Source: Henningerozyma blattae CBS 6284 (Eukaryota; Ascomycota; Saccharomycetes; Saccharomycetales; Saccharomycetaceae). From it: DNA of 64,000 nucleotides. The notes beneath the pieces are model-generated. The model had not been told where the DNA came from. It saw only the letters and a program-made list of their open reading frames with translations, and did no database searches. The stretch covers positions 806,001-870,000 of the forward strand of contig NC_020189.1 of assembly GCF_000315915.1 (NCBI RefSeq), read 5' to 3'. A program made the translations under genes and the position numbers. This document shows positions 11,521 through 21,676 of the stretch, one piece after another. Position 1 is the stretch's first letter. Every line of letters begins with the position of its first letter.

Positions 11521-12317
11521 TTATTTTTGCGTAACAATTTTAATCTCTGTTACTCTCAGTAGTATATCTTTTTTGGCTGCTAGTTTAATACCAACTGTTT
11601 ATTAAACTATACAACTATATACCTGAGCCTATGTAAGTTAAATATTATTATTATTACGTTCCGATTTGTTCACTATACACTTCCTATCTTTTGTATTTTC
11701 GTTCTTTTTGTTTTTCTTGGTTCTTACCTCTTTGTTCTACCTTAACCCTCTAGTTTATTCCTTTTAGCTTTAGATTCTTAAATAGAATTTATGTTCATGA
11801 TTCACTTACTTGGTAATCTACATGTTCATTCCGTTATCATGTGATCCTGATTTACACACGTGACTAACGTAGCTCACACTACATGACAGGCTTTAATTTT
11901 TTGACAATTTTTGGGTATCACGTGACTGTACGACTTAATTATACTTTGCTAAGAAAAGTAATGCTAGATAGTTAATAAATTAAGATATGAGTATAATTTG
12001 TAAAATTCATGGTGAATGATTTTTAAATATATTAGAATTTTCTAAACTTGACCCAAAATAATAAAAACATTCAAAAAATGAAAAACAAAACTTTTCTACG
12101 TCAATATTATTAAGAAAAACCACATAATCAATTTTTGAGATTCTGAATTTAATTCTCCTTCAATTACGCTCTTTAGTTTTAAAGTGAGAATAATACATGG
12201 TTTAAATTGTGAAAATCTTGTTAGAATGTTGAAAAAAGTTATTGAATAGTATTACTTATTAAGTAAGGAATATATAAATAAATATTTTATGTAAATGCGT
12301 CAGAAAATTAAATGAAA
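11521..12317. other. tRNA to DFG16 intergenic region with CACGTG boxes
   Basis: No gene is supported. Two CACGTG boxes lie here: 11857-11862 in ACACGTGA, and 11918-11925 as the full palindrome TCACGTGA. A third lies across the tRNA at 11212-11219. A centromere reading was tested and not supported. The rest is AT-rich DOWNSTREAM sequence of DFG16. Confidence 0.55.
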
Positions 12318-14315
12318 CTAATCAGAAAATGAATAATTATCATTATTTTCATCAAATTCATAAATTAAGTTCCTTTGTAGTTCTGTTTCTACACTTTGAT
12401 TATCATTATCATTATCATTACCATTATTATTGGCATTATCAGTGCTGTTATTTCTATTGTAATTATTTGTGTTAGAAGCAAAGTTGTTATTCATTGCAAT
12501 CGATGTTGATCCATTTGTTAAAGAATTTGTAACACCAATTACCTTATTATTGTAATAATTCTTTGTGGGATATTCGTTGTAAAATGATTCTAATCTACTT
12601 GAGTTCACATCTACATGAGGCTCAAATTCGCCCTCTTGAACAATTTCGTCATGATAAAAAATTGGCATATTAGTTTCCTTTTTACTTGATTTCAATGAAT
12701 TCCAAAATCTTTTAATGAATTGAAAATCCATAGAAATATCATCATCTTCTTCTTCATGCTCCTCATTTTCATCACCATCTTCTTTACTTGAACAAGCATC
12801 GTCATCGTCATCGTCATCGTAATCATCATTATTATAAGAACCATCCGAATTTGGAAGGTCAGGTGTCATCATTGGATCTGCATAGAACGTGTCATTATTG
12901 GTAATTTTTTTACCTATTATAGTTTCCCGTTTTAAATAATTTTCTCTTTGTTCAAACACAACTATCAGTATCCAGACATTTACTGTTATTAATAATTTCA
13001 AAAATCTGATGATAGAATATTTCCAAGAGATTGAATCATTCTCATAAACAATCCTATAGAATAAAATGATATAATATCCCACAAAAACAGCAAAATTATA
13101 AATCAAAGTTGGGATTGTTTGATGGTAATCATTATAAAGAATTTTGAAAAAACTTTTCAGATCTAATGAAATGTTTGTAGAATCGAAAAAAATATATGAT
13201 GCAACTGATTTCAAATATATGTATAAGAATATTAATAAAGCCGTAACATTAATAGCATTCATAACAATGAAAAAATTATTAATTGAATGTGTATCTTTAA
13301 TCCATAAAATGAATCCTGATACTATAGTTTGGAAAACCACTAGTGCCGTGGTAAAAATAATATATGAATATTTAAAATTTTTCAAAATTCTTGGTGTAAA
13401 TTTGTACCAAATTTTTTTCAATCGAGATATAAAAGTTATTCGTATTAATTTTTGATAATAACTACAAGTTGATTGGATTAAATTTTTAGCTTTTTTATTA
13501 TTTTTCCTTTTACTATTTATCTTTCTTGAGTTAACAATAATATAATATATAATATAATACCAATTTATAATATTGAGAGAATAAGTGAATAACTGGTATA
13601 CGTTATAACTATTACTCTGACTAATAATGGTTTTCTCATATAAATCCACTGACTGAATATTACCCATATATTGGTGTCTAAATTGGTTGATGGATTGTGA
13701 AGTATAAAATGTGGTTTCATAAATTGCAGCAAAAAGGATATAAATATGTAATATTTTAATTCTCTGAATCATTAAATTGTTATACCTTGGCAATAGAAAT
13801 AACAAGAAATAGACCATCCAAGTAGCTATTGAGATTGCACAATTAGTGAAAGCAATCATAATTAAACTATTTGTGAATGAATCATTTTCAAATAGAAATT
13901 TCCAATCGCCTGTCGTGTTTAGGTGCAGATTCCAGATATCTTCCACCAACGAACTGAGAATCTTACTGAAATCCAAATCGATCTCATTATCACTTATATT
14001 ATGAAGTGCACTATTTCTACAAGTAATGAAAAAAGATCGTCTACCATCAGTAGATAAATTATCGAATCTGAATAACGGATTATTAGAGGATATATATTTT
14101 ATACTATCATTTAGCGTTGTCAGAAATCCCGAATTTAGAATATAGATCTGGCAGTAATTTGCGTACGGTATCAGAATAGTTGCATTGATTAAAGCAGCTA
14201 AGTTTAAAATTGTTTTCTTTTGATTAGAGTAATAGTTTGGGTCTGTATATTTTCTGTATATATCGTCCAACGACGTTAAATTATTATAGTTGTGCGTAGT
14301 ATTAAAATTCGACAT
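12318..14315 (-). CDS. DFG16: Multi-pass pH-sensing receptor Dfg16 (PalH family)
   Basis: 665 residues from ATG at 14315; the frame continues upstream only to a TTG. Dfg16/PalH acts at the plasma membrane with Rim21 and Rim9 to trigger Rim101 processing at alkaline pH. The N-terminal half is luminal/extracellular with N-glycosylation sequons. About seven hydrophobic helices follow, including SLIMIAFTNCAISIATWMVY, ILHIYILFAAIYETTFY, YIIFTTALVVFQTIVSGFIL and FLKLLITVNVWILIVVF. The cytoplasmic tail is strongly acidic (poly-Asp) and Asn-rich, as in PalH proteins. Identity rests on topology plus position: DFG16 neighbours CIN5 and STI1 in S. cerevisiae. The paralog Rim21 is the main alternative. 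Confidence 0.8.
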   Translation of the reverse strand: MSNFNTTHNYNNLTSLDDIYRKYTDPNYYSNQKKTILNLAALINATILIPYANYCQIYILNSGFLTTLNDSIKYISSNNPLFRFDNLSTDGRRSFFITCRNSALHNISDNEIDLDFSKILSSLVEDIWNLHLNTTGDWKFLFENDSFTNSLIMIAFTNCAISIATWMVYFLLFLLPRYNNLMIQRIKILHIYILFAAIYETTFYTSQSINQFRHQYMGNIQSVDLYEKTIISQSNSYNVYQLFTYSLNIINWYYIIYYIIVNSRKINSKRKNNKKAKNLIQSTCSYYQKLIRITFISRLKKIWYKFTPRILKNFKYSYIIFTTALVVFQTIVSGFILWIKDTHSINNFFIVMNAINVTALLIFLYIYLKSVASYIFFDSTNISLDLKSFFKILYNDYHQTIPTLIYNFAVFVGYYIILFYRIVYENDSISWKYSIIRFLKLLITVNVWILIVVFEQRENYLKRETIIGKKITNNDTFYADPMMTPDLPNSDGSYNNDDYDDDDDDDACSSKEDGDENEEHEEEDDDISMDFQFIKRFWNSLKSSKKETNMPIFYHDEIVQEGEFEPHVDVNSSRLESFYNEYPTKNYYNNKVIGVTNSLTNGSTSIAMNNNFASNTNNYNRNNSTDNANNNGNDNDNDNQSVETELQRNLIYEFDENNDNYSFSD

Positions 14316-14838
14316 CCATAATAAAACACCTTTATTGTAGATAATAAGTTTCAACTATGCCTAATTATCAAAGGCTTTTTTTTATTATTTATTCTTTATT
14401 TTTAATATTATATATATTTTTTCAATTTAATTAATAATTCTATTAAATAGATGAATATTAATAGCGTATAAGAATGCTGGGAATTTTCTACTAAAAAATC
14501 TCATATACCGAATCATCCCAAACCGGGAAAACTCCGAAACACTCGGCTTTTTCAAAACCGAAAAAATAAAAGAAAACGTATATTACCAATATTGAAAAAT
14601 GTTACAAAAGTATCATGATAATGTACAAAAAAGTCTCTACACAATTAAACTCGGTACAGGCTCCTTTTGATATAAAACATAGATATTTTGCGAGATTAGA
14701 TCTGATGCAAAAAAGTATCACCAGAGAATCTAGCAAGTGTGAATACTAAGTAACTTTGGTGGCAAGAAGGTATTTTCCTACGCAATTCCAGGAAAAATAC
14801 CAAGCAGACAGCAATATCCATTACGAAGCTTATGAGAG

Positions 14839-15345
14839 ATGACAGGAGGGTACAGAGACTCATATTTCGCAGTCCAGCACCTAGCTATGGCACATCAATC
14901 CGAATATATGGCTTGGCTTCAAGATGAACTACCTGAAGAGCTTCCTGCCACATTTCTTGAGCCTCCGATGCAGTACGGTGATGGGCTGCTAGATGATATC
15001 TTGGATGGCCCAGCAACTGAGGGTGCTGGAAACCCTGGAAACAATGGCGACTTATCTGTAGGAAACCATGGTTCTGGGCCCCATAACGATATGTACGCCA
15101 GGGCTACGGAGGGAGAAGCTTCCAGAACAGCAGCCACCAGCGGCAATAGTACCGGATCTGTTCATCATAGCATGAACAACTCTGGACCAAACAATAACCA
15201 TGGCGTCGGTACCGAGGGAAATAGCAACGACGGCCACACTGCAATGCACCTTACTGGACGAGGGTCGTTTCCTCCACGAGGGTACGGATGGACATGGACT
15301 CAATTAGCAGAACTACCAGAACATGCCGAATTAGCTAATCCATGA
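14839..15345 (+). CDS. Orphan Gly/Asn/acidic protein in GC-rich island
   Basis: 168 residues from an ATG, ending at a TGA at 15343-15345. A TATAAAA box lies about 165 bp upstream (near 14673) and a PACE-like GGTGGCAAG at 14758-14766. The N-terminal third is acidic with aromatic and Leu residues (EYMAWLQDELPEELP, GDGLLDDILDG), which resembles a transcriptional activation region. The middle is Gly/Asn/Ser/Thr-rich, and the end is Trp-containing (GYGWTWTQLAELPEH). Base composition is much richer in GC than neighbouring genes. I recognise no family and no S. cerevisiae gene at this place. It could be a real lineage-specific gene, an acquired fragment or a non-coding island. Confidence 0.35.
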   Translation: MTGGYRDSYFAVQHLAMAHQSEYMAWLQDELPEELPATFLEPPMQYGDGLLDDILDGPATEGAGNPGNNGDLSVGNHGSGPHNDMYARATEGEASRTAATSGNSTGSVHHSMNNSGPNNNHGVGTEGNSNDGHTAMHLTGRGSFPPRGYGWTWTQLAELPEHAELANP

Positions 15346-15794
15346 AAGTGGGCATGGGTATCACATCTAGGATACAACATACATTGCTTATTGCCTCACA
15401 CCTTCTTTCAAAAGGCATGATGATAAATAGAAAATAGAGTAAGTAGACGATAGTAGTTTTACAATAGCTGCATACATAGCTAGCTTAGTTTTTGGCATAA
15501 TAACATTTCGGACCTTAAGTATCCAACTTGCAGCCAGGGCAAGGGACAAGTTAAGGAGGTTTGCGCCCGCACACCGCATAACACGGCTCCAGTAAAAGAG
15601 TGTAAACATCGTTTCAATAGGAAACCTTTTACCTTGCCCTATTTAAGAACATTAAGGCATTTAACGTCCAAATATCGAAATGAAATCCAAAATTTGTCCC
15701 GGTAAGCTGTAGGCACGCAGGAGTAGGTAAGCCAACCATTGTACTTGATTGAAAAAAAATGCTATCAGCCCGGGGATCTCACCACTTTTATCAA

Positions 15795-15802
15795 AACCCT
15801 AA
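15795..15802 (+). promoter_or_regulatory. TBF1-type box AACCCTAA
   Basis: An exact AACCCTAA inside TCAAAACCCTAAAGC, 1.7 kb upstream of the bZIP gene start. Motif only; no adjacent RNA gene was recognised. Confidence 0.25.
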
Positions 15803-17519
15803 AGCTACGTTATGGGTAATGTCTGTTGTTGTGGTTAATGGCAGGGTGGGTGCTAATTCCATATGAACTCGGGGATAATAACACGACGGTTGTTACGTAA
15901 CATGGAAAACCTTATATTCTTTTCTTTTGCTGCTTGCCATTTGCTCTTTTTTTGTTATACCCATGCACCCGCTTACTTATTCATAAGCAATCCTGTCCAA
16001 TGATACAAAGATGTTGCAGTCACCTTATGAAATCTATTCGTTTAGTTATACCCTCTACATTTCCTTATGTTCTCTCCAACAGGAGACTAGCTTTTTATCA
16101 TATTATGTCACCAATATATCTAGTTTTCCTTGAATCTCTCACCTACTAACAATGCCTACTCAGGTTGAGTTTCATAAGCTCTGCGTTGTTTTTTTGTATT
16201 TTTTTTTGTCAAATATCGATCTCTTGCCTTTTCATTTGCCCATACCATCTTCCTCTTTCTAGCTAATTACCAGCCTTGTTTCTTATTTCTTGTCTGTAGA
16301 TTGATTATGGTTGTTGATAGTTTTGGTTCCTGCAATGATTAGTGTAAATTGTATCCCTTTCTGTTGCTTGATTATTACGGTCAACCATTATGGCTTACTA
16401 CTCCTACTATTACTCGATAAAGTATATCTCCATCACTAATAATTACTGATATCATCTATTCTATTACTCCATGATTCTTCTTGGATTTCTTTTATTTTCC
16501 TTTTATTTTCTTACTGAGCATCCATTTCTATCGCCTTTCCCTGTTTCTGTTTTGGGCAAAGCTCCTGCTTATTAATCCTAATACAACTCATCTCTCCACA
16601 CAACTTATCAGCTACCTAGTTAAACTACCATCCTCTATCCTGCATCCTGTCTGTATTTCGTTACTGGATTTGACAATCTATATATTGATTATATACATTT
16701 CTATATTTAATATACTACTAAATTTTATCCCATAATACTTTTTTTAAGGTACACTTTGTTAGTAATTTATTAAATTACAATTTTTCCATCCCGATTCATT
16801 CATTTGCATTGTTTTTTTATTTTCTCATCTTATTAACCTACTTTTTGTCAGGAGTTAATCAAAATCAGTATCAGCATCAGAATTACAACTCGTAGAACTG
16901 TTTCATTAAAACTTTATTTGTTGATAGTATTACTAGTTTAATCACTTTTCTTTACCATCATCCAATCCCCAAACGTCTAATTAATTAATTTTTTTAATCA
17001 TAGATTAAACTATTTGGGTTTGTTTTCATTTTCAATGGGTTCTCAATTCTAGATATATATATACATCTATAAGTATGCTTATTGATATTTGTATCATTGT
17101 TTTGGTTGCAATGGTTATATATTTATACGTACGTGTATTACTTACTTGTTACATTAGTCTTGGCAATATTTAGTGTTATATTTTATTGATATACGTTACA
17201 CGTATTTTTCACTCTTTCTTAATGAGACAGTTTTATTTTTTTTCTTTGCCAATTTTGACTTCTTATAAATATCTAATAAACTAGCATAGTAATATATAAT
17301 TTCATGCCATCTTTCAATTAATCAATAATATTGGCTTCGTTAAAAAAAAGAATACACTTTACAAAGTAAAAACAACAATATATTAAGCAATTTAAAAGAA
17401 TTTCAAAAATAGTTGAAATTTCCACATCAAAAAGAAGAAAAAAGTAATAACACACTGGCGGACGCTAATTATCCAAGACGCAATCAATCAGGTATAATAA
17501 TAACATTTATTTTACGACA

Positions 17520-18203
17520 ATGATGTCTGGTAATACAACTAACAACCTAAATCCAGCAAATAATCAAAATTTAAATATGAATACTATTCATAGTCTGAAT
17601 AACAATATGAGGATTACTTCTAGAGACTATTTGAACAACAACAACAATAATAACGTTGTACGGCTGAATAGTAATATTCCCACACCATCTCCAAGGGTTG
17701 TCAATCAAGCTTCATTGAGAAGATATGCAACGTTACCGATCAATTATTTATTAAATAACGATCCGATTCCTAATACTTCCACAAATAATTTAAATTACTT
17801 TCCTGATAGCAAAAATAATACCAGCATGAATAGTTATAGTACGAACGCATCAAACAATACAGGAAATTTAAAACTTTCACATTCTAACATAGCTATTCAA
17901 TCTGTCAAGACTGACCAAGAATTAAAGGAAGAATATATTAATGAGAAGGGACAATTGATTGGGAAATCTGGCAAACCATTAAGAAATACCAAGAGAGCAG
18001 CACAGAATAGATCTTCCCAGAAACATTTTAGAGAACGTAGAGGGAAATATATTAAACAGTTAGAAGAAAAAGTCGAAATACTTAATGAAATTAGACTGGA
18101 AAATAATCTTTTGAAATTGGAAAATTTGAAATTGAAACAATTGTTGAAATCAAGTTCACCCTCTGAAGAAGATGAGGATATAAATACCACAATAAAGTCA
18201 TAA
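17520..18203 (+). CDS. Yap-family bZIP transcription factor (CIN5/YAP6 type)
   Basis: 227 residues from the first of two consecutive ATGs. Cin5 (Yap4) and Yap6 are nuclear regulators of salt, osmotic and other stress responses. The N-terminal 150 residues are Asn-rich and low complexity. The bZIP begins near residue 153: KPLRNTKRAAQNRSSQKHFR, then RERRGKYIKQLEEK and a heptad leucine region to about 210. The linker GKSGKPLRNTKRAAQNR is characteristic of Cin5/Yap6. In the Yap signature NxxAQxxFR the Ala is Ser here (NRSSQKHFR). It is shorter than Cin5 (295) or Yap6 (383). CIN5 sits beside STI1 and YAP6 beside HSP78; this copy is beside both, so it cannot be assigned to one ohnolog by position. 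Confidence 0.88.
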   Translation: MMSGNTTNNLNPANNQNLNMNTIHSLNNNMRITSRDYLNNNNNNNVVRLNSNIPTPSPRVVNQASLRRYATLPINYLLNNDPIPNTSTNNLNYFPDSKNNTSMNSYSTNASNNTGNLKLSHSNIAIQSVKTDQELKEEYINEKGQLIGKSGKPLRNTKRAAQNRSSQKHFRERRGKYIKQLEEKVEILNEIRLENNLLKLENLKLKQLLKSSSPSEEDEDINTTIKS

Positions 18204-18237
18204 CCACAGTTTTCTTTTTCATTATAATCATTTTTTT

Positions 18238-18269
<32 letters not shown>

Positions 18270-18293
18270 TTATTATTATTACTATTATTATTT
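18238..18293 (+). repeat. TAC/TAT trinucleotide microsatellite
   Basis: About ten TAC units run into TAT units with one TAC interruption, directly after the bZIP stop codon and so probably in its 3' untranslated region. Confidence 0.9.
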
Positions 18294-18758
18294 ATTTTTA
18301 TTTTTTTTTTTGTAAAAAGAAGGTTACCAGAAATTCCTTGCATAATTGGAGTTTCATATCATGGTCAATAAACAAATATCTTGTCCTATGATATAAAAAT
18401 GTAATTGTGTACAATAAGATTCTGTAGGAATCATAACTGTATCAATATCTATGTCAAACATATGCATACTTATATACATATATAGCTACTTATTCAGTAA
18501 TAATTTAATAACCTGAATTTATGATTTCTACATCAAGATTAACCAAATTTTAATCTCAATCGAGATACTCTTGTATTTGTAATGTAGTACAAAGTCATAA
18601 ATATTTTGACCATATATTTTTATTGCAAATATAGTTACTCAAGAATTCATTCATATTCATTCTTTATAAAATGTGGTATGTAACATTTGTTTACATCGAT
18701 TGCACTGTGCGGACTCTTCTAGGCAATTTCCAATTATGGTAACCCCGAGAATTGTTTT

Positions 18759-18776
18759 TTCTAGAAACTACTGGAA
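18759..18776 (+). promoter_or_regulatory. Heat-shock element upstream of HSP78
   Basis: TTCTAGAA followed by a second GAA unit 10 bp from the first (TTCTAGAAACTACTGGAA). This is a gapped arrangement of alternating Hsf1 nGAAn units, about 180 bp upstream of the HSP78 ATG. An STRE-type CCCCT lies at 18780-18784. Heat and stress induction of HSP78 through Hsf1 and Msn2/4 is inferred from these motifs and from the known S. cerevisiae gene. Confidence 0.65.
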
Positions 18777-18951
18777 ACTCCCCTAGCCAAAATTTGAAAT
18801 AGAAGGTACCTTAGTTAAATATTTCAAAAAACTTAAATGCTATATATATACAAATAAGTTAAAGTTGAGATCTTGAATCATTTAGAAGAAAAAAAAGATT
18901 ACAAATAAAATAAGGTTTAGACACATCCGTTTCCAACAAAAATAATTAAAT

Positions 18952-21417
18952 ATGTTAAGACGCACCATATCAAGTCGTGCATATATACATCCGTTGAAAA
19001 GAGGCTTAAGGCTTCCATATTCCTCATTTTCTTCTTCGCTTTCTTCTGTGTCAGTTCCAAATTCTAGTGTTAAAAGATTAAATTTTTCGTTAAGGAATTC
19101 AATATCCTCACCCTCCATTGTTCCAATCAATAATCAAATCACTACAAAGAGATTCTATGTTTCAATCAATAAAAAATCTGGTGAAGATGATAATCAGCCT
19201 GCTTTAGTAAAATATGGTACTAATTTAACAGCATTAGCAAAACATGGGAAATTAGATCCTGTCATTGGTAGAGACGATGAAATAACAAGAGCAATTCAAA
19301 TTTTATCCCGTAGAACCAAAAACAACCCTGTCTTAATTGGTAGAGCAGGTGTCGGTAAAACTTCATTAATTGATGGCTTAGCTCAAAGAATCATTAGTGG
19401 CGATGTCCCTGATTCATTAAAGGATAAAGAATTAATCACATTAGATTTAAGTTCATTGATTGCGGGTGCCAAATTTAGAGGGGATTTTGAAGAAAGATTG
19501 AAATCTGTTTTAAAGGAAATCGACGAAGCAAATGGTAAAGTTATTATTTTCATTGATGAAGTTCATATGTTATTAGGGTTAGGTAAAACAGATGGATCAA
19601 TGGATGCAGGTAATATTTTAAAACCAAGATTAGCAAAGGGGCTACGTTGTATTTCAGCAACAACATTAGATGAATATAAAATAATTGAAAAAGACCCTGC
19701 TTTGGCAAGAAGATTTCAACCAATCTTATTAAACGAACCTTCTGTGATAGATACAATTTCTATTTTGAGAGGTTTGAAAGAACGTTATGAAGTTCATCAT
19801 GGGGTTAGAATAACTGATACTGCCTTAGTGTCTGCTGCTACTTTATCCAATCGATATATTACAGATAGATATTTACCAGATAAAGCGATTGATTTAGTTG
19901 ATGAAGCTTGTGCGGTTTTAAGATTACAACATGAATCAAAGCCAGATGAAATTTTAAAATTAGATAGATCAATTATGAAAATTAAAATAGAACTGGAATC
20001 GTTAAAGAAGGATACTGATCCAATCTCAATTGAAAGAAAAGATAAATTAAAAGAACAATTGAATCTTGAAAATGAAAAATTAGATAGATTGATGAAAGTA
20101 TGGGAGAATGAAAAGAGACAAATTGATAAGGTTAAAACTTTGAAAAAAGAATTAGAAGAGGCTAAGATTAATTTAGAACAATTTCAAAGACAAGGTGACT
20201 ATAGGAAGGCTTCTGAATTAAGTTATTCAAAAATACCAGCAATTGAAAAGGAAATAAAATCTTTTGAGAAAAAAAATCATATTAACAATGAAAATGATTC
20301 AAATGGTACCGGAACAAACGAAAATATGCAGCCATTACTACATGACTCTGTTACTTCAGATGATATTTCAAAAGTTATATCCAATATGACAGGGATTCCA
20401 ATTGAAACAGTTTTAAAGGGTGATAAAGATCGGTTGTTATATATGGAAGATTCATTAAAGAAAAGAGTTGTGGGGCAGGATGAAGCTATAAAAGCTATAT
20501 CTGATGCAGTAAGGTTACAAAGAGCTGGTCTAACAAGTGACAAAAGACCAATCGCAAGTTTCATGTTTTTAGGACCAACAGGTACTGGTAAGACTGAACT
20601 AACAAGAGCATTGGCTGAATTCTTGTTTGATAATGAATCAAATGTAGTCAGATTTGACATGTCTGAATTTCAAGAGAAGCATACAGTATCTCGTTTAATT
20701 GGTGCTCCACCGGGTTATGTTCTTAGTGAATCTGGTGGTCAATTGACAGAAGCAGTCAGACGTAAGCCTTACGCTGTAGTTTTATTTGATGAATTTGAAA
20801 AAGCCCATCCGGATGTTTCTAAAATCCTTTTACAAGTTTTAGATGAAGGTAAGTTAACAGATTCTTTGGGCCATCAAGTTGATTTTAAAAATACTATTAT
20901 TGTCATGACGTCTAATATTGGGCAAGATATTTTATTATCTGAAGTAAAAGACTCACAAGATGATACTGGGAAGATTGATGAAAAAACGAAATTACAGGTG
21001 ATTGAAAAGGTTAAAAAATCTTATCCACCTGAATTTATTAATCGTATTGATAATATGATTGTGTTCAATAGATTATCTAAGGAGGTATTATCTTCCATTG
21101 TAGATATTAGAATAAATGAAGTCCAAGAAAGGTTGAATGAAAGAAGGATCAAATTAGAATTAACCGAGAAAGCAAAAGAATGGTTAACAAATAATGGTTA
21201 TGATCAATTTTATGGTGCAAGACCATTAAATCGTTTAATTCAAAAATCTATTTTAAATCCTATGGCTACTCAATTATTGAGAGGTGAAATTGTAAGTACA
21301 GATACCGTCCAAATTGATGTTGAGAGTAAAACCAACAAATTGAAATTAATTCCAATTCATAACACAGCTGAAATTGATAATGAAACCAATGAAAATAATA
21401 CTGCTGATTCTGAATAA
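18952..21417 (+). CDS. HSP78: Mitochondrial ClpB-type disaggregase Hsp78
   Basis: 821 residues (S. cerevisiae 811). Hsp78 is the matrix AAA+ chaperone that resolubilises aggregates with mtHsp70. The first ~70 residues are Arg/Ser-rich without acidic residues, a mitochondrial presequence. There is no ClpB N-domain, as in other Hsp78 proteins. NBD1 has Walker A GRAGVGKT (130-137), Walker B in VIIFIDEVHMLLGLG and an arginine finger in LARRFQP. The coiled-coil middle domain is near residues 335-450. NBD2 has GPTGTGKT (541-548) and VLFDEFEKAHPD, with sensor 2 in GARPLNR. The C-terminus is acidic/Asn-rich. Neighbours RKM4 and the Yap6-type gene match S. cerevisiae YDR257-259. Confidence 0.97.
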   Translation: MLRRTISSRAYIHPLKRGLRLPYSSFSSSLSSVSVPNSSVKRLNFSLRNSISSPSIVPINNQITTKRFYVSINKKSGEDDNQPALVKYGTNLTALAKHGKLDPVIGRDDEITRAIQILSRRTKNNPVLIGRAGVGKTSLIDGLAQRIISGDVPDSLKDKELITLDLSSLIAGAKFRGDFEERLKSVLKEIDEANGKVIIFIDEVHMLLGLGKTDGSMDAGNILKPRLAKGLRCISATTLDEYKIIEKDPALARRFQPILLNEPSVIDTISILRGLKERYEVHHGVRITDTALVSAATLSNRYITDRYLPDKAIDLVDEACAVLRLQHESKPDEILKLDRSIMKIKIELESLKKDTDPISIERKDKLKEQLNLENEKLDRLMKVWENEKRQIDKVKTLKKELEEAKINLEQFQRQGDYRKASELSYSKIPAIEKEIKSFEKKNHINNENDSNGTGTNENMQPLLHDSVTSDDISKVISNMTGIPIETVLKGDKDRLLYMEDSLKKRVVGQDEAIKAISDAVRLQRAGLTSDKRPIASFMFLGPTGTGKTELTRALAEFLFDNESNVVRFDMSEFQEKHTVSRLIGAPPGYVLSESGGQLTEAVRRKPYAVVLFDEFEKAHPDVSKILLQVLDEGKLTDSLGHQVDFKNTIIVMTSNIGQDILLSEVKDSQDDTGKIDEKTKLQVIEKVKKSYPPEFINRIDNMIVFNRLSKEVLSSIVDIRINEVQERLNERRIKLELTEKAKEWLTNNGYDQFYGARPLNRLIQKSILNPMATQLLRGEIVSTDTVQIDVESKTNKLKLIPIHNTAEIDNETNENNTADSE

Positions 21418-21676
21418 ATAAATGGTATAATGCACTTGTAAAACATGTCAATACTTTTTTCTATATCACTTATAAAATTTTTATGTAGACTTTTAATTTA
21501 ATGAATACAAGAAACTTTTGTAGTCTTTAATGAAGTGTTTGTTCTTTTTTTACATCTTTATATATATATTATATCAAAAGCAGGCATATCTATAAAATAT
21601 TTATAAATCTCTTTCGAAGAAATTTTATAGAATCATATGAAACTATGAATTTAGGGAAATTCTTTTAATTAGTAGT

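Larger units (their letters stand above)
14316..17519. other. Long DFG16-YAP6/CIN5 intergenic region
   Basis: 3.2 kb between divergently transcribed genes. It contains one possible orphan gene (14839-15345) in a GC-richer island (about 14650-15900), and an AACCCTAA box at 15795-15802. From about 15900 to 17450 comes a long pyrimidine-rich, T-rich plus strand. The latter is probably the extended 5' regulatory region and leader of the bZIP gene, as long promoters are common for stress regulators. Other frames (15388-15609 minus; 15934-16149 and 16481-16735 plus) lack support. Confidence 0.6.
18204..18951. other. 3' flank of bZIP gene and HSP78 promoter
   Basis: Contains a trinucleotide tract (18238-18293), then the HSP78 promoter with a heat-shock element and an STRE-type CCCCT. 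A TATATATAC run lies near 18841. No gene is supported; the Ser-rich minus-strand frame opposite the bZIP gene is the complement of the trinucleotide tract and coding strand. Confidence 0.65.

Noticed and set aside
14316..17519. Telomerase RNA or other large ncRNA in the long gap
   Set aside because: No C-rich template-like run and no clear Sm site was seen; pyrimidine richness alone is not evidence.
17897..18343. 148-codon minus-strand frame with a poly-Ser run opposite the bZIP gene
   Set aside because: It is the complement of the bZIP coding region and the TAC microsatellite.
19550..19756. Short minus-strand frames inside HSP78, STI1, SNF1, MAK5 and DUF1
   Set aside because: Antisense or out-of-frame shadows of strong coding regions.
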